Origin: Flaccisagitta enflata
Taxonomy: Eukaryota > Chaetognatha > Sagittoidea > Aphragmophora
DNA: 64,000 nucleotides
Reading direction: 5' to 3'
NCBI GenBank assembly: GCA_965153355.1
Contig: OZ231128.1
Location: 620,001-684,000 of the forward strand
Part shown: positions 24,727 to 36,867 of the stretch, piece by piece
Numbering within the stretch: the stretch's first letter is position 1
Layout of the letters: each line of letters starts with the position of its first letter
The notes under the pieces: generated by a model
What the model was told of the DNA's origin: nothing
Seen by the model: only the letters and a program-made list of their open reading frames with translations
Database searches by the model: none
Translations under genes and position numbers: made by a program

Positions 24727-24832
24727 TGTCGGTTGGTAGGTCAGTCCAAATCGGTCCTTCTGTAACGCTTTACATTACTTCCCCTGCCCAACAATCTGAG
24801 ACTGGATTGTCGTGTGTCTGGCTTTGTTCCAA
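24721..24832 (+). mobile_element. SF1 subtype A copy lacking the hairpin end
   Basis: Starts at TGCCATGTCGGTTGGTAGGT directly after (GA)n, then TTACTTCCCCTGCCCAACA, CTGAGACTGGATTGTCGTGT and CTTTGTT. The hairpin end is missing where the GA tract begins. Confidence 0.7.
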
Positions 24833-25555
24833 GAAAGGGGGGAGGGGAATTAAAAGCCCTAGCCCACCCAACCATGAGGATATTGTTGCCCCCGATTATT
24901 TGTTTTGAAAGGAGTCTTTTAAACAGACCGAGACATTGATGTCATAATGACGTCGCGGCGTCTCAGACAAGCCGAACTACTTTTTTTTTAAAGGAATGTG
25001 ACGAAAGATGTTATCCACAGACAAGAAACTTGATTTGATTGATGACAAGATGTCAGTCTGATCGGAAGGAAATGAATTGAAATTAAGTTCAATGTTCGTT
25101 TTCCACACACTCACCTTGGTTGGGTTCAATGATAATTACAAAGACGTAGCCTGATTGGGTTCAACGTTCTGTGTAATCCAGAGTCCCTCTCTTTCGTTGC
25201 TATAAAGCTTTAAGAAGGATATCTCAATATGATCTATTTCTGAACATGGATTTTGATGTTTTGGCACTTGAATGTCTTATCGCGTGAAGTGGGGTTCTAA
25301 GACTAGTGCGAAGTTTTGTTTATCCCTTGGTACAAAACAGGCTATGGTTGTTACCGGGTCATCAATCTCGAATGGGAAAAAGTGTTACGCTTCTCCTCAC
25401 TGGTCAGGAATTTATTTTGTTTAATACTACTATGTTTGACCTTTTTTGTGTCATGATTTCATTGGTCTGAGGTCAATTCTTTGTCCATAACATCAATTGA
25501 AAGAAAAACAAGCATTTTCAGATGTAGCTCAACTTAGCCTCAGTTCATCAAAACC
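24833..25555. other. No gene recognised
   Basis: Unique-looking; no open frame or repeat supported. Confidence 0.35.
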
Positions 25556-25837
25556 TTTTTAGTCGCGTGCTATGCGACTCTTTATGCCATTTTTTGGTGC
25601 GTTGGTCCGTCCATCCGTCCGTCCGTCAGTCTGTCTGTCTGCCCGTCCGTAGGTCACAAAATTGTTTAAAAAGCGTTTAAAACGTTTTAAGGACATTTTA
25701 AAGGTTTAAGGGTATCAAAAAGAACCAAATAGCTGATTCAAAGGTTATATTTAAAATTTGTCTGTCTGCCTGTCTGTTCGTCCGACCTTTTGTTAAATGC
25801 CGAGGCACGCGACTTAGGTCTTATGACTTTGTTTTTT
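25556..25837 (+). mobile_element. SF1 subtype A element, divergent interior
   Basis: TTTTTAGTCGCG start; hairpin AGTCGCGTGCTATGCGACT (25561-25579), GTCC/GTCT array, AACGTTTTAAGG-rich interior, second GTCT/GTCC block, GCACGCGACT (25805-25814; exact complement of the left arm), ending CTTTGTTTTTT. The GCCG head hairpin is absent. Confidence 0.78.
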
Positions 25838-26300
25838 CATTTGCTCTTATTCCTCACTGGATTGAGCAGCAAATGTCAGAGTTGTCTCAGTTGAAGATTT
25901 CTTTATGAATTTTAAAATGTGGTCTACTTCCACTTCAAATTTTATCAAAATCGGACTAGATTTAGTATGGTTTTTTAAAGTTTGTTTATTCTCTTTTTGT
26001 AGATTCTCATGTGTGCATGCAGATTGAATTTCTGATCATCTGACAAGCACTTTTAAAAAATCTATAATTCTCAAACTATTTGGAGCAGGTCATTGATTTT
26101 TTCAGTGATGCTTGATGATATTAAAAGGTAACTTCAGTAAAAATTTCAGCACACTGGGTGAATTTTCAAAGGATTTATGAGCAAAAGAAGTAACTGTCCG
26201 TTTTTTTTTTGCCATTGTTATGGCAAAGAAAAAAGGCGAACACTTAGTTTTGCTAATTTTGGCTTAAATAAGGACCTGAGCCATAGAAAATCCATGACTG
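25838..26300. other. No gene recognised
   Basis: AT-rich spacer. Confidence 0.3.
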
Positions 26301-26305
26301 TTTTT

Positions 26306-26544
26306 TTAGTCGCGTGCTACGCGACTCTACAACCCGCTTTGTTGGTCCGTCCGTCGGTCCGTCCGTCCGTCGGTCCGTCCGTCCGTCGGTCCGTCGGTCC
26401 GTCGGTCCGTTCGTCACACTTTACTTTTCTTGGGTTTTTGCGGTTTTTGGCCTCACTGCTCCTGCCCAAATGATGGAGTGACCTCAATTATGGCCCCTGG
26501 CCACCCGCACGCGACTGGGGTAGCCGTGTTTCCGGCCTTGTTTT
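26306..26544 (+). mobile_element. SF1 subtype A, near-complete reference copy
   Basis: T run, hairpin AGTCGCGTGCTACGCGACT (26308-26326; 8-bp perfect stem), CTACAACCCGCTTTGTTGG, GTCC/GTCG array, CACTGCTCCTGCCCAAATGA, CCACCC, GCACGCGACT (26507-26516; 10/10 complement of the left arm), GCCG-TGTTTC-CGGC head hairpin, CTTGTTTT. It abuts and truncates the coding-like block on its right. Confidence 0.88.
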
Positions 26545-27276
26545 CTCTTTCTTTCATCTCGCGTATCTCGATTTGAGCTGCGCGCAAGTGAAAGTCTTCC
26601 TGTTGAATCTGCATCTGCTGCGCTGCATTTTCCTCTTTCAGCTGCGCAGCATCTTGCTGAAGACGATGCATTTGACGATCAACTTCAGGATGTCTCGTAG
26701 CTGGAGCCGCAGGTGGCATTGACGGCATCCGCGGCTGCACCCCTTTCCTTTCTACCCCCTTCTTCGCCTTTAAATTGCCGGCGGCAGAATGTGTCTTTGC
26801 TTTTGTGTTTTAATTTGACGCTCAAAAATCAACTCTGGAGCGGTGGAGCCGTTGGATGAATTGCTGCAGATGGCGTTTGATGTGAATAAGGGATTTGCTT
26901 CGAATGTGGAGGAGGAGCTTGCTCTACTTCCCCAACGCTGTTTCCCCCTTTCTACACCAATTCTTGCTGTTGCTGCTTAACACCAGACTCAGTTCGTTGG
27001 CTTTGCTGTCGAGGATCGATTGGCTTAAAGATAGAATGATGTGGCCGTAGGTTTGACTGTAGCTGCCCGTGTACCAACCCCGGCTGTTGCCTCGGCTTAA
27101 CGTCGCGCTGCTTCATTGCTCCACCAATGCCGTCATCATTCAGATTCTTCCAATGCACGCGTTGCGTATGAGCTGCATGCAAAGTCGAATGCATTTGCTT
27201 GAGCCTCTTCCCCTTGGCGCTGTTGTTGAAGGCGGTCGCACATCCTCTGATATTGCTCCAATTCTTCTAGGGACAT
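26545..27276 (-). pseudogene. Decayed coding block with coiled-coil segment, family unknown
   Basis: This 730-bp block differs in composition from its neighbours (CAG/GCA-rich, no microsatellites). On the minus strand it starts with a 46-codon frame (27276-27136) that is acidic and Gln-rich (MSLEELEQYQRMCD start). A second frame (27194-26952) is rich in Gln and His. A third (about 26790-26545) is rich in Ala, Gln and Glu, with PRMPSMPPAAPA followed by a heptad-like stretch LQQDAAQLKEENAAQQMQIQ that predicts a coiled coil. The frames are out of register and separated by stops. The last one runs straight into the SF1 element, so the original 3' end is lost. It could be a retrocopied host gene or a fragment of a mobile or viral structural gene. 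I cannot name it. Confidence 0.45.
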
Positions 27277-27399
27277 GTTTCTTTGTGGAAATTTATTAGA
27301 ATTTTTTTTGTAAATTTTTCATGTTAGATTCAATGGGAGTTTTGCATTTGATCAATTTCCCAATTATCTAATGGGAATTTGAGACATGAGAAGCTTGGG

Positions 27400-27770
27400 G
27401 GACAGACGGATGGATGGACGGACAGATAGACAGACAGACTGACGGACGGACGGACGGACGGACGGAAGGACGGAAGGACGGATGGACGGATGGACGGACG
27501 GACTGACGGACATACGGACGGATGGACGGACGGACATACGGACGGATGGACGGATGGACAGACGGACGGACAGATGGATGGACGGACAGACGGACGGATG
27601 GACGGACAGATGGACGGACGGATGGACGGACGGACGGACGGACGGACAGACGGACACACGGACGGACAGACGGACACACGGACGGACGGACGTATGGAAA
27701 TTCATTCTTGTGTTCTACAGGACATCGGCCCTTTGCTTTGGGGCCGCTGCCCAAAAAGAAATAAACCACA
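27400..27770 (-). mobile_element. SF2 element with degenerate (GGAC)n core
   Basis: On the minus strand: GGGCAGCGGCCCCAAAGC, GGGCCGATGTCC, TGTAGAACACAAG hairpin remnant (about 27707-27721), GAATTTCCATAC, then about 270 bp of GTCC/ATCC. The three plus-strand and three minus-strand frames here are array translations. Confidence 0.75.
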
Positions 27771-27933
27771 AATGGACAACTAATGAAAGCGAGAGAATTA
27801 AGTTAGCAAACAATTTGCCGAAAGCTGGCGTGAATTTCATTGTGGTATTGATTGGAAACAGAAATGGACATTAAGTCTGTCAGACGAGCACTTTCCTCGA
27901 CTGTAGACCTGAGAGGAGAGAGAGAGGGAGGGG

Positions 27934-28308
<375 letters not shown>

Positions 28309-28339
28309 GATGTAGGAGGTGGAGAAGGACGGACACAGC

Positions 28340-29035
<696 letters not shown>

Positions 29036-29059
29036 AAGCGAAAGAGATATGGTCAATGG

Positions 29060-29210
29060 ATAGTGAAGAATGATGAACAGCAATGGATAGACGAGTGGAT
29101 AGACGACAGTGGATAGAAAGCCTTGGATAGACGGCAGTGGATAGACAACAGTGGATAGAAAGCCTTGGATAGACGATGGTAGATAGACAACAGTGGATAG
29201 ACGTCAGCGT
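29060..29210. repeat. Tandem repeat based on GTGGATAGAC
   Basis: Units of about 15-17 bp alternate GACGACAGTGGATAGA and AAAGCCTTGGATAGA; roughly nine units. Confidence 0.85.
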
Positions 29211-29339
29211 CCCGGAAGTAATTTACTTCCCCATTAAACGTGTTCTTTTGGCGAGAGTTGTTTGCATAAACAGTAGTTTACAGTAGACTCTTTGATGAGT
29301 CTAAGGCTGGAACTGTAAAGATGGTCGAAGTTTGCCGCT

Positions 29340-30640
29340 CTTGTTTATCAGGAAAAACGTCAAAGTCAGTCTTCGACTTTTTGACATATTCAAGAGAAAT
29401 ATAGCTTTCATTTTCCTATTAGTGCACTGTAGGCGTTTTTTGGTGGGTCCTTAGACGCAATCAAAAGAATTAGAAAACAGTGCTCTTATGTTGAATTCTC
29501 TAGAACCCTGATAACTAAAGTCAGTACACCCTGACATCGGGATTGAAACATAACAAAAGGTCTGACCGATTGGATGGGGTACAGTAAAACTGTTTTCTTG
29601 ATGAAAAAATGCACAAAAAGCTCTTTCATGACCATCTTAATTAACTAAAAATACAATTACAGCGGCGATTTTTCCAATTTTTGCCTTGATTGCTTTTCAT
29701 GATGTTGTATCACTAAAAGTCAAGTGGAGGTGGCATTGGTTCCTCTATTTTACCCATAATTGAATATCGAGGTTGAGCTTGTCAATGGTAATCTTGTCCA
29801 AAAATGTACAATTTATCATGCATTTGCTGATAGAAGCCTACTGAAACCTACTGAAGGTCAAAAATAAACTGTAATAGTAGCACGGGGAAGTGTCAAAATG
29901 AGTTTACCATGATGTCTGTGCACCCTTATGAGAAAGTTGAGCATCTCTTAAGGCTGATTGTGGCCTCTTTTGAAATTTGATAATTCTCTTTCATTTGACG
30001 CCAAGCAGAGTTCTCTAAGACACATATTCTTCAAGGTATGAATCTTTAAAGATTTATTTTAAAAAATTCAAATTGATTTTTTTTTTCATTTTTGTATGAT
30101 TTTATGTAGGATCAATAAAGGAGTGTATTCATTGTTTGAGCATGCAAATACAAGATAACATATCTATGAGCATAGCTGCTCATCTGTGAGGTTGTTTTTG
30201 AGCATTCTAGCTCAATTAGCTGTCTTTTTTTACTTTTTTCAAATGTGATAAATGAATAGATATTTCGATGTATGTTTAAGCCAGCAGAAAAAAAAAACAT
30301 GTCAGTGAGCATAGCTGCTCATCTGTAAGAGTGTTTTTCAGTATTCTAGCTCACTTAGCTCATTTAGCTTAGTCTTTTTTTCTAATTTTTGATGGGATGG
30401 GATGGGATGGGATGGGTTGTCTGGTAAAGTGATTTTGAGCACTTTAGCTCATCTTGCTTATTTGGCTCAGACCTAATTTTCTCTGATTTTCAGTGCAATC
30501 AATACATACAATTGCTCTTGATTTGATCTAACAAATAAAAAGATTTGCAGTGCCTGACGACAAAAGCTTGGTGAAAAGTGATCAATACTTACGACTTTTT
30601 TCCTCATGGCGACAGCCGCCATTACTGGCACTAGTAGTTA
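29340..30640. mobile_element. Dispersed element H, copy 2
   Basis: Same order as 13425-14245: AGTCAGTCTTCGACTTTTTG, later TTTCATTTGACGCCAAGCAG, then CTCATCTGTGAGG units with TAGCTCAATTAGC, and the right end TTACGACTTTTTTCCTCATG. It is longer than copy 1 and holds a GGGAT run (30390-30418). Confidence 0.65.
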
Positions 30641-30719
30641 CCGTTTGATGTCTTTTACCCACCTCATTTTGAAAGAAGAGTGCATTATGGACAAGCTCCT
30701 GTAAGGTGTTGTCTTTGGT

Positions 30720-30840
30720 ATTATTTGACATGGCTTACCTTCCACGTTGTTTGTCTTAATTGTCCCAACCATCTGTCTGTCCATCCGTAACATTTTTTTT
30801 CGTTAACGTGCGACGCAACTAAAAAGTTGCCCTTGTTTGT
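30720..30840. other. SF1 hairpin-end relic
   Basis: GTGCGACGCAACTAAAAAGT and CCTTGTTT adjacent to CCATCTGTCTGTCCATCCGT suggest a collapsed SF1 copy. Confidence 0.4.
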
Positions 30841-31133
30841 TTTGAGCTCCATGGGATATTGACAAATGTTGAATATGTACGTACATAAAGGGCTCCAAAA
30901 GGGAGGGGGGTTGAGGCTAACATGGTGTGCAAAATTATCCGGACTTAAGTTAATTTTCCTAAAAATCCTGAAGAAAAAATGATTTTTTGAAAGCATGAGG
31001 GTAGATATGAAAGAATATCCTTACCAGGATTCAAAAAAAATTTAACAAAGAATAAAAAAGTCAGAAATAAAACTTTTCAGATAAATTCAACTCCTTAAAA
31101 AGATTAAAAAAAAAACCAACAACTTAGATTCTA

Positions 31134-32118
31134 CAGGGTGTTTCACGCGTTTTGAGGTTTAAAGAATCGACATAGCTTTTCTACTAGAAAAGTTATTCCA
31201 ATTCTGAAAAAAGGTCTGAATAGACATTGAAGTGCAGTTTTTTTATGTCACCAATTTTTTATATCTGCTCTTTTAAATATGCCCACTATGTAAGTTTGAA
31301 GTAAACAACCATATCCAGCATGCATCTTTAATCCGGATAATTATGGCAAGAAAATGGAAACTACTTGTTTGTTAGCATTTCACATCCAAGCAATAAGAAA
31401 AACATAGCAAAATCCATGACCATCTTGAAGCTCTGTGAAAGATCTTTCCAATGAGACCTTGCTGGTTGTCATATCTCTATCCATTTAGAAATGGCAGAAG
31501 AATGAAGACAGGTGGTCAAGAATTTGGAAAGTCAGTAACACCTGATTTTCATGGGCTATCTTTATTGTAATATAGAAATTGAACAAATTGAGTTGGAAAT
31601 TTGTTTTTGGCTCCATTTTATAGAAAATTCATGGCTCTTTAATTTGCTCATGGATATTGAGTAGCTAAGACAATCCTGAGTTTGTAATTGACAAAAACGA
31701 AAAGAGTAAAATTTCTCGATGGAAAAAAATTTGAAAAGGAGCATTTTTTTCAATTTGTGATTTTCTTTTGCCATTTCTAAATGAATGAAGCTACAATGTC
31801 CTGCAACGTCGCGTTTTGAAGATTTTTTTGCGGAGCTTTTAAACAATCATGGATTTTTTGTAGTTCAGGCCAATAGTTGACCAGAAACTAGTAAAAGAAG
31901 TTGTCCATCGTTTTCTTTACCATGGTTAGTTAACTGGATAATGTGGTTTACTTTAAACTCCCGTAGCTCCCAAGCTAAAAAACGCAAATACAAAAAATTG
32001 ATGACATAAAATAACTGCACTTCAAGATCTGTTCAGACCTTTTTTCAGAATTGGAATAGCTTTTCTAGGAGAAAAGCTATGTTAATTCTTTAAACCTCAA
32101 AACGCGTGAAACACCCTG
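31134..32118. mobile_element. TIR element, 985 bp, TA duplication
   Basis: CAGGGTGTTTCACGCGTTTT at the left is perfectly complementary to the right end. The arms stay alignable for about 130 bp (AGCTTTTCTAC(T/G)AGAAAAG). TA at 31132-31133 and 32119-32120. The interior carries the shared core twice in opposite orientation (GAAAGATCTTTCCAATGAGA ... CATTTAGAAATGGC). Confidence 0.9.
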
Positions 32119-32876
32119 TATTATTAGTTTTTAATGCTTTTTAGACCTAGTATATTTGCTTTTGTGAGCTCCATTGATGTTGATTTAAATTACCTTCCTC
32201 AGAAAAGTGTGTGTCAAGCTAAATAATTCACTATGCCGTAGTTGCAAGTGTAAGAATCTATAATTTTTTGACCTATTCTGCCTATAAAATAAAATCATGT
32301 CTAAATCAAAATCTTTGCTTCAAATCATTTAACTTCCAGAGTGACAAAGGATTTAGAAAAAAACCTACAACCAATTCTGGCTGCTAGTAAGATTAGCTGG
32401 GGTAATCTGGTTTAAATTTTATACTGCTGGGTCGGTTCTAAGCATAGTTTTCTTTCTAAAGAACAAGTCCGGATAATTTTGCACAGCCTGTTATGAGCCT
32501 ATCATCACTAGTCACGATGATGATGACAAAAGACTATGATAACCACCGCACAACAGCGGCGTTACAGTAGCGCGGCTTTCACCGCAAGACAGCGGCGTTA
32601 CAGTAGCGCGGCTTTCACGGCAGACCTCAGATGTGAGTCTTTACGGCTTTTTCTTCGCTCGGTTAATCTCTTTCCGCCTTCGCACCTTTTCTCTCTACAC
32701 TAAAGCATTTGCATGCGAAGATTGAATCGCCGAAGTCTTTCGCAGAAAACCGCCTCACCGAAACCGCGTACAGAAGTAGAGGCCGGTCGGTGCCAGCGGT
32801 GTATTTGACGGGGCAGCTCTTTCAATGGCAGCTCTTCAATGTCAGACTTTCATTTTGGCAGAGTGGAAAATGAGAA
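32119..32876. other. Spacer with a 36-bp tandem duplication
   Basis: 32546-32581 and 32582-32617 are near-identical GC-rich units (CAGCGGCGTTACAGTAGCGC). No gene is supported. Confidence 0.6.
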
Positions 32877-33207
32877 GGAGGAGGAGAAGAAGAAGAAGAA
32901 GAAGAAGAAAAAGAAGAAGAAGAAGAAGAAGAAGAAGAAGAAGAAGAAGAAAAAGAAGAAGAAGAAGAAGAAGAAGAAGAAAAAGAAGAAGAAGAAGAAG
33001 AAGAAGAAGAAGAAGAAGAAGAAGAAGAAGAAGAAGAAGAAGAAGAAGAAGAAGAAGAAGAAGAAGAAGAAGAAGAAGAAGAAGAAGAAGAAGAAGAAGA
33101 AGAGGAAGAAAAAAAAGAAGAAGAAGAAAAAGAAGAAGAAGAAGGTGAAGAAAAAGAAAATGAAGAAGAAGAAGAAAAAGAAGAAGAAGAAGAAGAAGAA
33201 GGAGAAT
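32877..33207. repeat. (GAA)n array
   Basis: Near-pure GAA with GAAAAA and GAAGGTGAA variants near its right end. It abuts the SF2 D copy. Confidence 0.97.
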
Positions 33208-33785
33208 AGTCGCAAAAGCGTTAGATGGTCAGCGGTACCCGTTGCCCCTATGTGAATGTTTGTGGGTGTGAGGTGGTTAGAGGGGCAGCGGCCCCGAAGG
33301 GACCGATGACCTATGCTGTTTTTATTCGAACGTCACAGATTGAATTAGAGCCTGGAGGCTATTTTTGGGGCCTTAAGGCTGAGATTTGAGCCCTGAGGCT
33401 GGTACTTGAGCCTCAAGGCTGGGATTTTAGCTTGGAGGCTGGGATTTGAGCCTTGAGGCTAGGATTTGAGCCTTGAGGCTAGGATTTGGGGCACGAGACT
33501 ATGATTTGAGCCTTGGGGCTGGGATTTCAGCCTTGAGGCTGAGATTTGAGCTTTGAGGCTTTGGTTTGAGCCTTGAGGCTGAGATTTGAGCCTCAAGACT
33601 AGGATTTGATCCCTTAGGCTGGGATTTGAGCCTCAAGGCTGGGATTTGGGCCTCGAGACTAGGATTAAGGCCTAAAGGGGGGGTGGACGGAGAAGAAGAA
33701 GAAGGAGAAGAAGGAGAAGGAGGAGAAATTTCCCCTATGTGAGAAAGCATAGGTCATCGGCCACTTCGGGGCCGCTGCCCAAAAA
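33208..33785 (+). mobile_element. SF2 type D element, best copy
   Basis: AGTCGCAAAAGCGTTAGATG start, GTCAGCGGTACCCGTTGCCC, GGGGCAGCGGCCCCGAAGGG, GACCTATGC, then about 15 units of about 20 bp (GGGATTTGAGCCTTGAGGCT), a GGAGAAGGAGAAATTTCCCC stretch, GCATAGGTCATCGGCC and CTTCGGGGCCGCTGCCC. The first and last blocks are inverted copies (GGGCAGCGGCCCCGAAG versus CTTCGGGGCCGCTGCCC), so the array sits in a long stem. Confidence 0.82.
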
Positions 33786-34503
33786 GGAGAAGAAGAAGAG
33801 GAAGAAGGAGAAGAAAAAGAAGAAGAAAAAGAAAAAAAAAAAAGAAAAAGAAGAAGAAGAAGAAGAAGAAGAGGAAGAAAAAGAAGAAGGAGAAAAAGAA
33901 GAAGAAGAAGAGGAAGAAGAAGAAGAAAAAGAAAAAGAAAAAGAAAAAGAAAAAGAAAAAGAAAAAGAAAAAGAAAAAGAAAAAGAAGAAGAGGAAGAAA
34001 AAGAAGAAGAAGAAGAAAAAGAAGAAGAAGAAGGTGAAGAAAAAGAAAATGAAGAAGAAGAAGAAAAAGAAGAAGAAGAAAAAGAAGAAGGAGAAAAAGA
34101 AGAAAAAGGAGAAGAAGAAGAGGAAGAAGGAGAAGAAAAAGAAGAAGAAAAAGAAAAAGAAAAAGAAAAAGAAAAAGAAAAAGAAAATGAAGAAGATGAA
34201 GAAAAAGAAGAAGAAGAAAATGAAGAAGGAGAAAAAGGAGAAGAAGAAGAGGAAGAAGAAGAAGAAGAAAAAGAAAAAGAAAAAGAAAAAGAAAAAGAAA
34301 AAGAAAAAGAAAAAGAAAAAGAAGAAGAAGAGGAAAAAAAAGAAGAAGAAGAAGAAAAAGAAGAAGAAGAAGGTGAAGAAAAAGAAAATGAAGAAGAAGA
34401 AGAAAAAGAAGAAGAAGAAAAAGAAAAAGGAGAAAAAGAAAATGAAGAAGAAAAGAAGAGGAAGAAAAAGAAAAAAAAAGAGAAAAAGAAAAAGAAAAAG
34501 AGG
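33786..34503. repeat. (GAA)n / (GAAAAA)n array, about 720 bp
   Basis: Purine-only array of GAA and GAAAAA blocks with a higher-order repeat: the order GAAGGTGAAGAAAAAGAAAATG recurs at about 34030, 34370 and also at 33143 in the neighbouring array. The 269-codon Glu/Lys frame is not a gene. Confidence 0.95.
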
Positions 34504-34584
34504 CAGAAGATTGTATCATGTCTTATAGTTGTATATAGTTATCCATAATCATATAGGCATAGGCATAAGGTTAATAATATATAG

Positions 34585-34660
34585 GTTGGAGATGAGATTT
34601 GTTAGACACAGATTGCAAGCGGCAGCCCCTAAGATCTTGGCTCAGATACGCCGCCTCGAT
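34585..34660. repeat. Dispersed repeat E, copy 2
   Basis: Shares GCGGCAGC, then ATCTTGGCTCAGATACGCCG with 8880-8960. Confidence 0.65.
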
Positions 34661-34736
34661 GCCGCCTACGGATGAGGTGACGAGCGCCGACTCGGCTCGA
34701 CCGGCCGCCAGATCTCTTACCGCAGCCGCGTGGTCG

Positions 34737-34860
34737 GGCGGCCGGGCGCTGGAAGCCAACACCAAAGGGCGGCCGGGCGTTTGAAGCCGACACCAAAGGG
34801 CGGCCGGGCGCTGGAGGCCGACACCAAAGGGCGGCCGGGCGCTGGAAGCCGAAAGGCGTT
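34737..34860. repeat. GC-rich minisatellite, four units of 30-31 bp
   Basis: GGCGGCCGGGCGCTGGAAGC units start about 34740, 34771, 34802 and 34833. This is an isolated GC-rich island in an AT-rich region. Confidence 0.85.
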
Positions 34861-35250
34861 GTCATTCGTCACCGTTGATTACCATCCGGTCAAAAAACAT
34901 CCACGCACAGTAGCACAATGACTCTTGACTCATGACTCATGACTCATGATTTGTTAAGTTGATTCGTTGAAACGAAATCCTTTTGAAAATTCAAACGAGC
35001 TTCCAAAAAACACAAGTGTTTTTGAAAACAATTTACCTCCGAAAAGTATTTGTGGAACATAGTCAAGCCATGCCATGTTATACTTCCCAATTTTGATTTC
35101 ATCTAAGATTTTCAAGTTGTTGCTATGAACAGTGAGTTTTTTTTCTTTCAGTCAATCATTCCAACACAAAAAGATTTATCTTATATAATCAAGTGTAGCG
35201 TTAACTTACTTTAGAAAAGTCGATTCAACATTTGCGTAAAGCTTCTCTTT
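34861..35250. other. Upstream spacer
   Basis: TGACTCA occurs four times in tandem near 34920-34950 (AP-1-like words, possibly just a short repeat). Nothing else is recognised. Confidence 0.35.
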
Positions 35251-35460
35251 TTAGTTGCGGACACGCAACTGTATAAGAGGCTTTGTCTGTCCATCCATCG
35301 GTCCGGGGTCATTGAATTGAAAAGTGGAAAAACAAGCGATTTAGATAATTCTTGTGTATGTCTGTGCATGTGGGATGTGAGTTGGGGAGTAAATGAGGGT
35401 TGGATGCCCCTGCCCACCCGTCCGCAACAATATTGTGACCCTGCGTCACTTGTTTAATTA
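35250..35460 (+). mobile_element. SF1 subtype B element
   Basis: TTTTTAG, hairpin AGTTGCGGACACGCAACT (35253-35270), TATAAGAGGCTTTGTC, short GTCC/ATCC stretch, GGATGCCCCTGCCCACCC, GTCCGCAAC (35420-35428; complement of the left arm), AATATTGTGACCCTGCGTCA and CTTGTTT. It ends about 80 bp upstream of the TATA box of the peptide gene. Confidence 0.85.
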
Positions 35461-35539
35461 ACGCGGCCAAATATAAACGAAAATAGTTGGGCCAGAGACA
35501 CTGTGCCATTTTTGCGGGTCACGCACGCGCTTTCCTTCC

Positions 35540-35575
35540 TATAAAAGACCATGTCATTCTCCAAGTCTTCAGTCA
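35540..35575 (+). promoter_or_regulatory. Core promoter: TATA box plus TCAGT initiator
   Basis: TATAAAAG at 35540-35547 and TCAGT at 35569-35573 are about 31 bp apart, the standard TATA-to-start spacing. TCAGT is the usual arthropod initiator. The predicted start is near 35571, giving a 5' UTR of about 94 nt before the ATG at 35665. Confidence 0.7.
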
Positions 35576-35664
35576 CGTTCAAAGCCCTTTCACTATTTCA
35601 CAAGCGAACAGTGATTCAAGGCTGTCTGGCTTCCATTGCAAGCAAGAAAAGATAAACGGAGAAT

Positions 35665-35763
35665 ATGAAAACTTCTCTGTTTCTCTGCACATTCGTCGCA
35701 TTAAGTCTGTTTGTGGGGATGAATCAAGCAAGTAAAGATGATGGCGAACTAACGGATGCACAG
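35665..35763 (+). CDS. Secreted peptide precursor, exon 1 (signal peptide)
   Basis: This exon encodes residues 1-33 of a predicted 105-residue secreted protein. MKTSLFLCTFVALSLFVG is a classical signal peptide (Lys at position 3, then a hydrophobic core), with likely cleavage near NQA/SKDD. The exon ends CAG/GTCAGT, a good donor, in phase 0, and joins exon 2 without breaking the frame. A TATA/initiator promoter lies 94 nt upstream of the ATG. The joined precursor is short and acidic in the middle, with basic processing sites at the end, which is the layout of a neuropeptide or peptide-hormone precursor. I do not recognise the family. An extra small exon inside the first intron cannot be excluded without transcript data. 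Confidence 0.72.
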
Positions 35764-36413
35764 GTCAGTACTTCATTTTAAGAGATTCATGTACGTTTGT
35801 ATGTACCGACACAAAAGGAACTCTGGTGCTAACTCTGGCTAACAGAAATTGTCTAGTTCAGGCCCCAAAAATCGCTTGATTTAGTTAGAATATCTTATCA
35901 ATTAGCTAAAACTCATGTATAAGCGTGAATATAGTATGAAAATCATTGATAAAACCAATGGAATGGTCTGGGATTTCTATTCTGTCCATTTAAAAAAAAA
36001 ACTGGAGTAAACAAACATCAAACATCAAAACAATTAGTTGGAAAACAAATGAACTGATAGACATGCACTCATACATAATTTGATGTATTTAAAAAATTGT
36101 CTGTAACCTCCCACAACCATATAATCTTCAACAAAGCTTATTAAGCGTGTGGCTAAAAGACAACGAATTAAATGAAACATCTTGAAGTACAGAATGATCC
36201 ATCTTGACTGTAACATTTCATGATGGCATTGCCAAAAAGTATTACAGATAATTCAATTAAAGAAAAATATATAAATTATAACTGCTTGGCATTTTATAAA
36301 AAAAATGTTTCCCAGAGGTTTTTACCCAGTTTTGATACTTTTTAATTATAAGAGACTTTAGAGCAAATTATGCCAACAAGGTCTTTTTTTGGTCTTTTTT
36401 TAAATAAACTGTA

Positions 36414-36751
36414 TACTGGGGGCCGCGGTAGTGCATGATTTCGGCTTTGCCACTCGGACATAAGTGCAATGTGTTTCTGGTGGCTTAGTAAGACTCAATC
36501 TAAAATTTAAGAGACCTAGGACAATAAGAACTACTACTGTCTCCCTTCTCAATTGTAAATATAGGAGTTGTATCTTGCTCTTCCTTCTCCTTATATATTT
36601 CAATGCAAATATGGGGTGTGGCACAGAAGTAAATGTTGTTATTTGATAATGTTTTCCTTTCACACATGAGATGTATATATGATTGCGCACTGTTTAATTA
36701 TATGTCCAAGTGGTAAAGCTAAAATCATGTTCTATAGTGGCCCCCACTGTA
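36414..36751. mobile_element. TIR element, 338 bp, in intron 1
   Basis: TACTGGGGGCCGCGGTAGTG at the left faces GGCCCCCACTGTA at the right; arms align for about 50 bp (CATGATTT(C/T)(G/A)GCTTT(G/A)CCACT). TA flanks at 36412-36413 and 36752-36753. Confidence 0.82.
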
Positions 36752-36867
36752 TACAACATCATTTTTTCTCACTTGTACCATGAACTACACCAACATAATT
36801 TATATTTGAGACCTGTATGACATCAAAAGCTAAAAACTTTCATAAAATCAAAGCAATCAGAAAAATT

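Noticed and set aside
33665-34548. Leu/Phe-rich (minus) and Lys/Glu-rich (plus) frames of 270-285 codons
   Set aside because: Composed of GAA/GAAAAA repeats with SF2 sequence at one end; open on both strands.
34918-34952. Four TGACTCA words as an AP-1 enhancer for the peptide gene
   Set aside because: They form a short tandem repeat about 600 bp from the promoter; no independent support.
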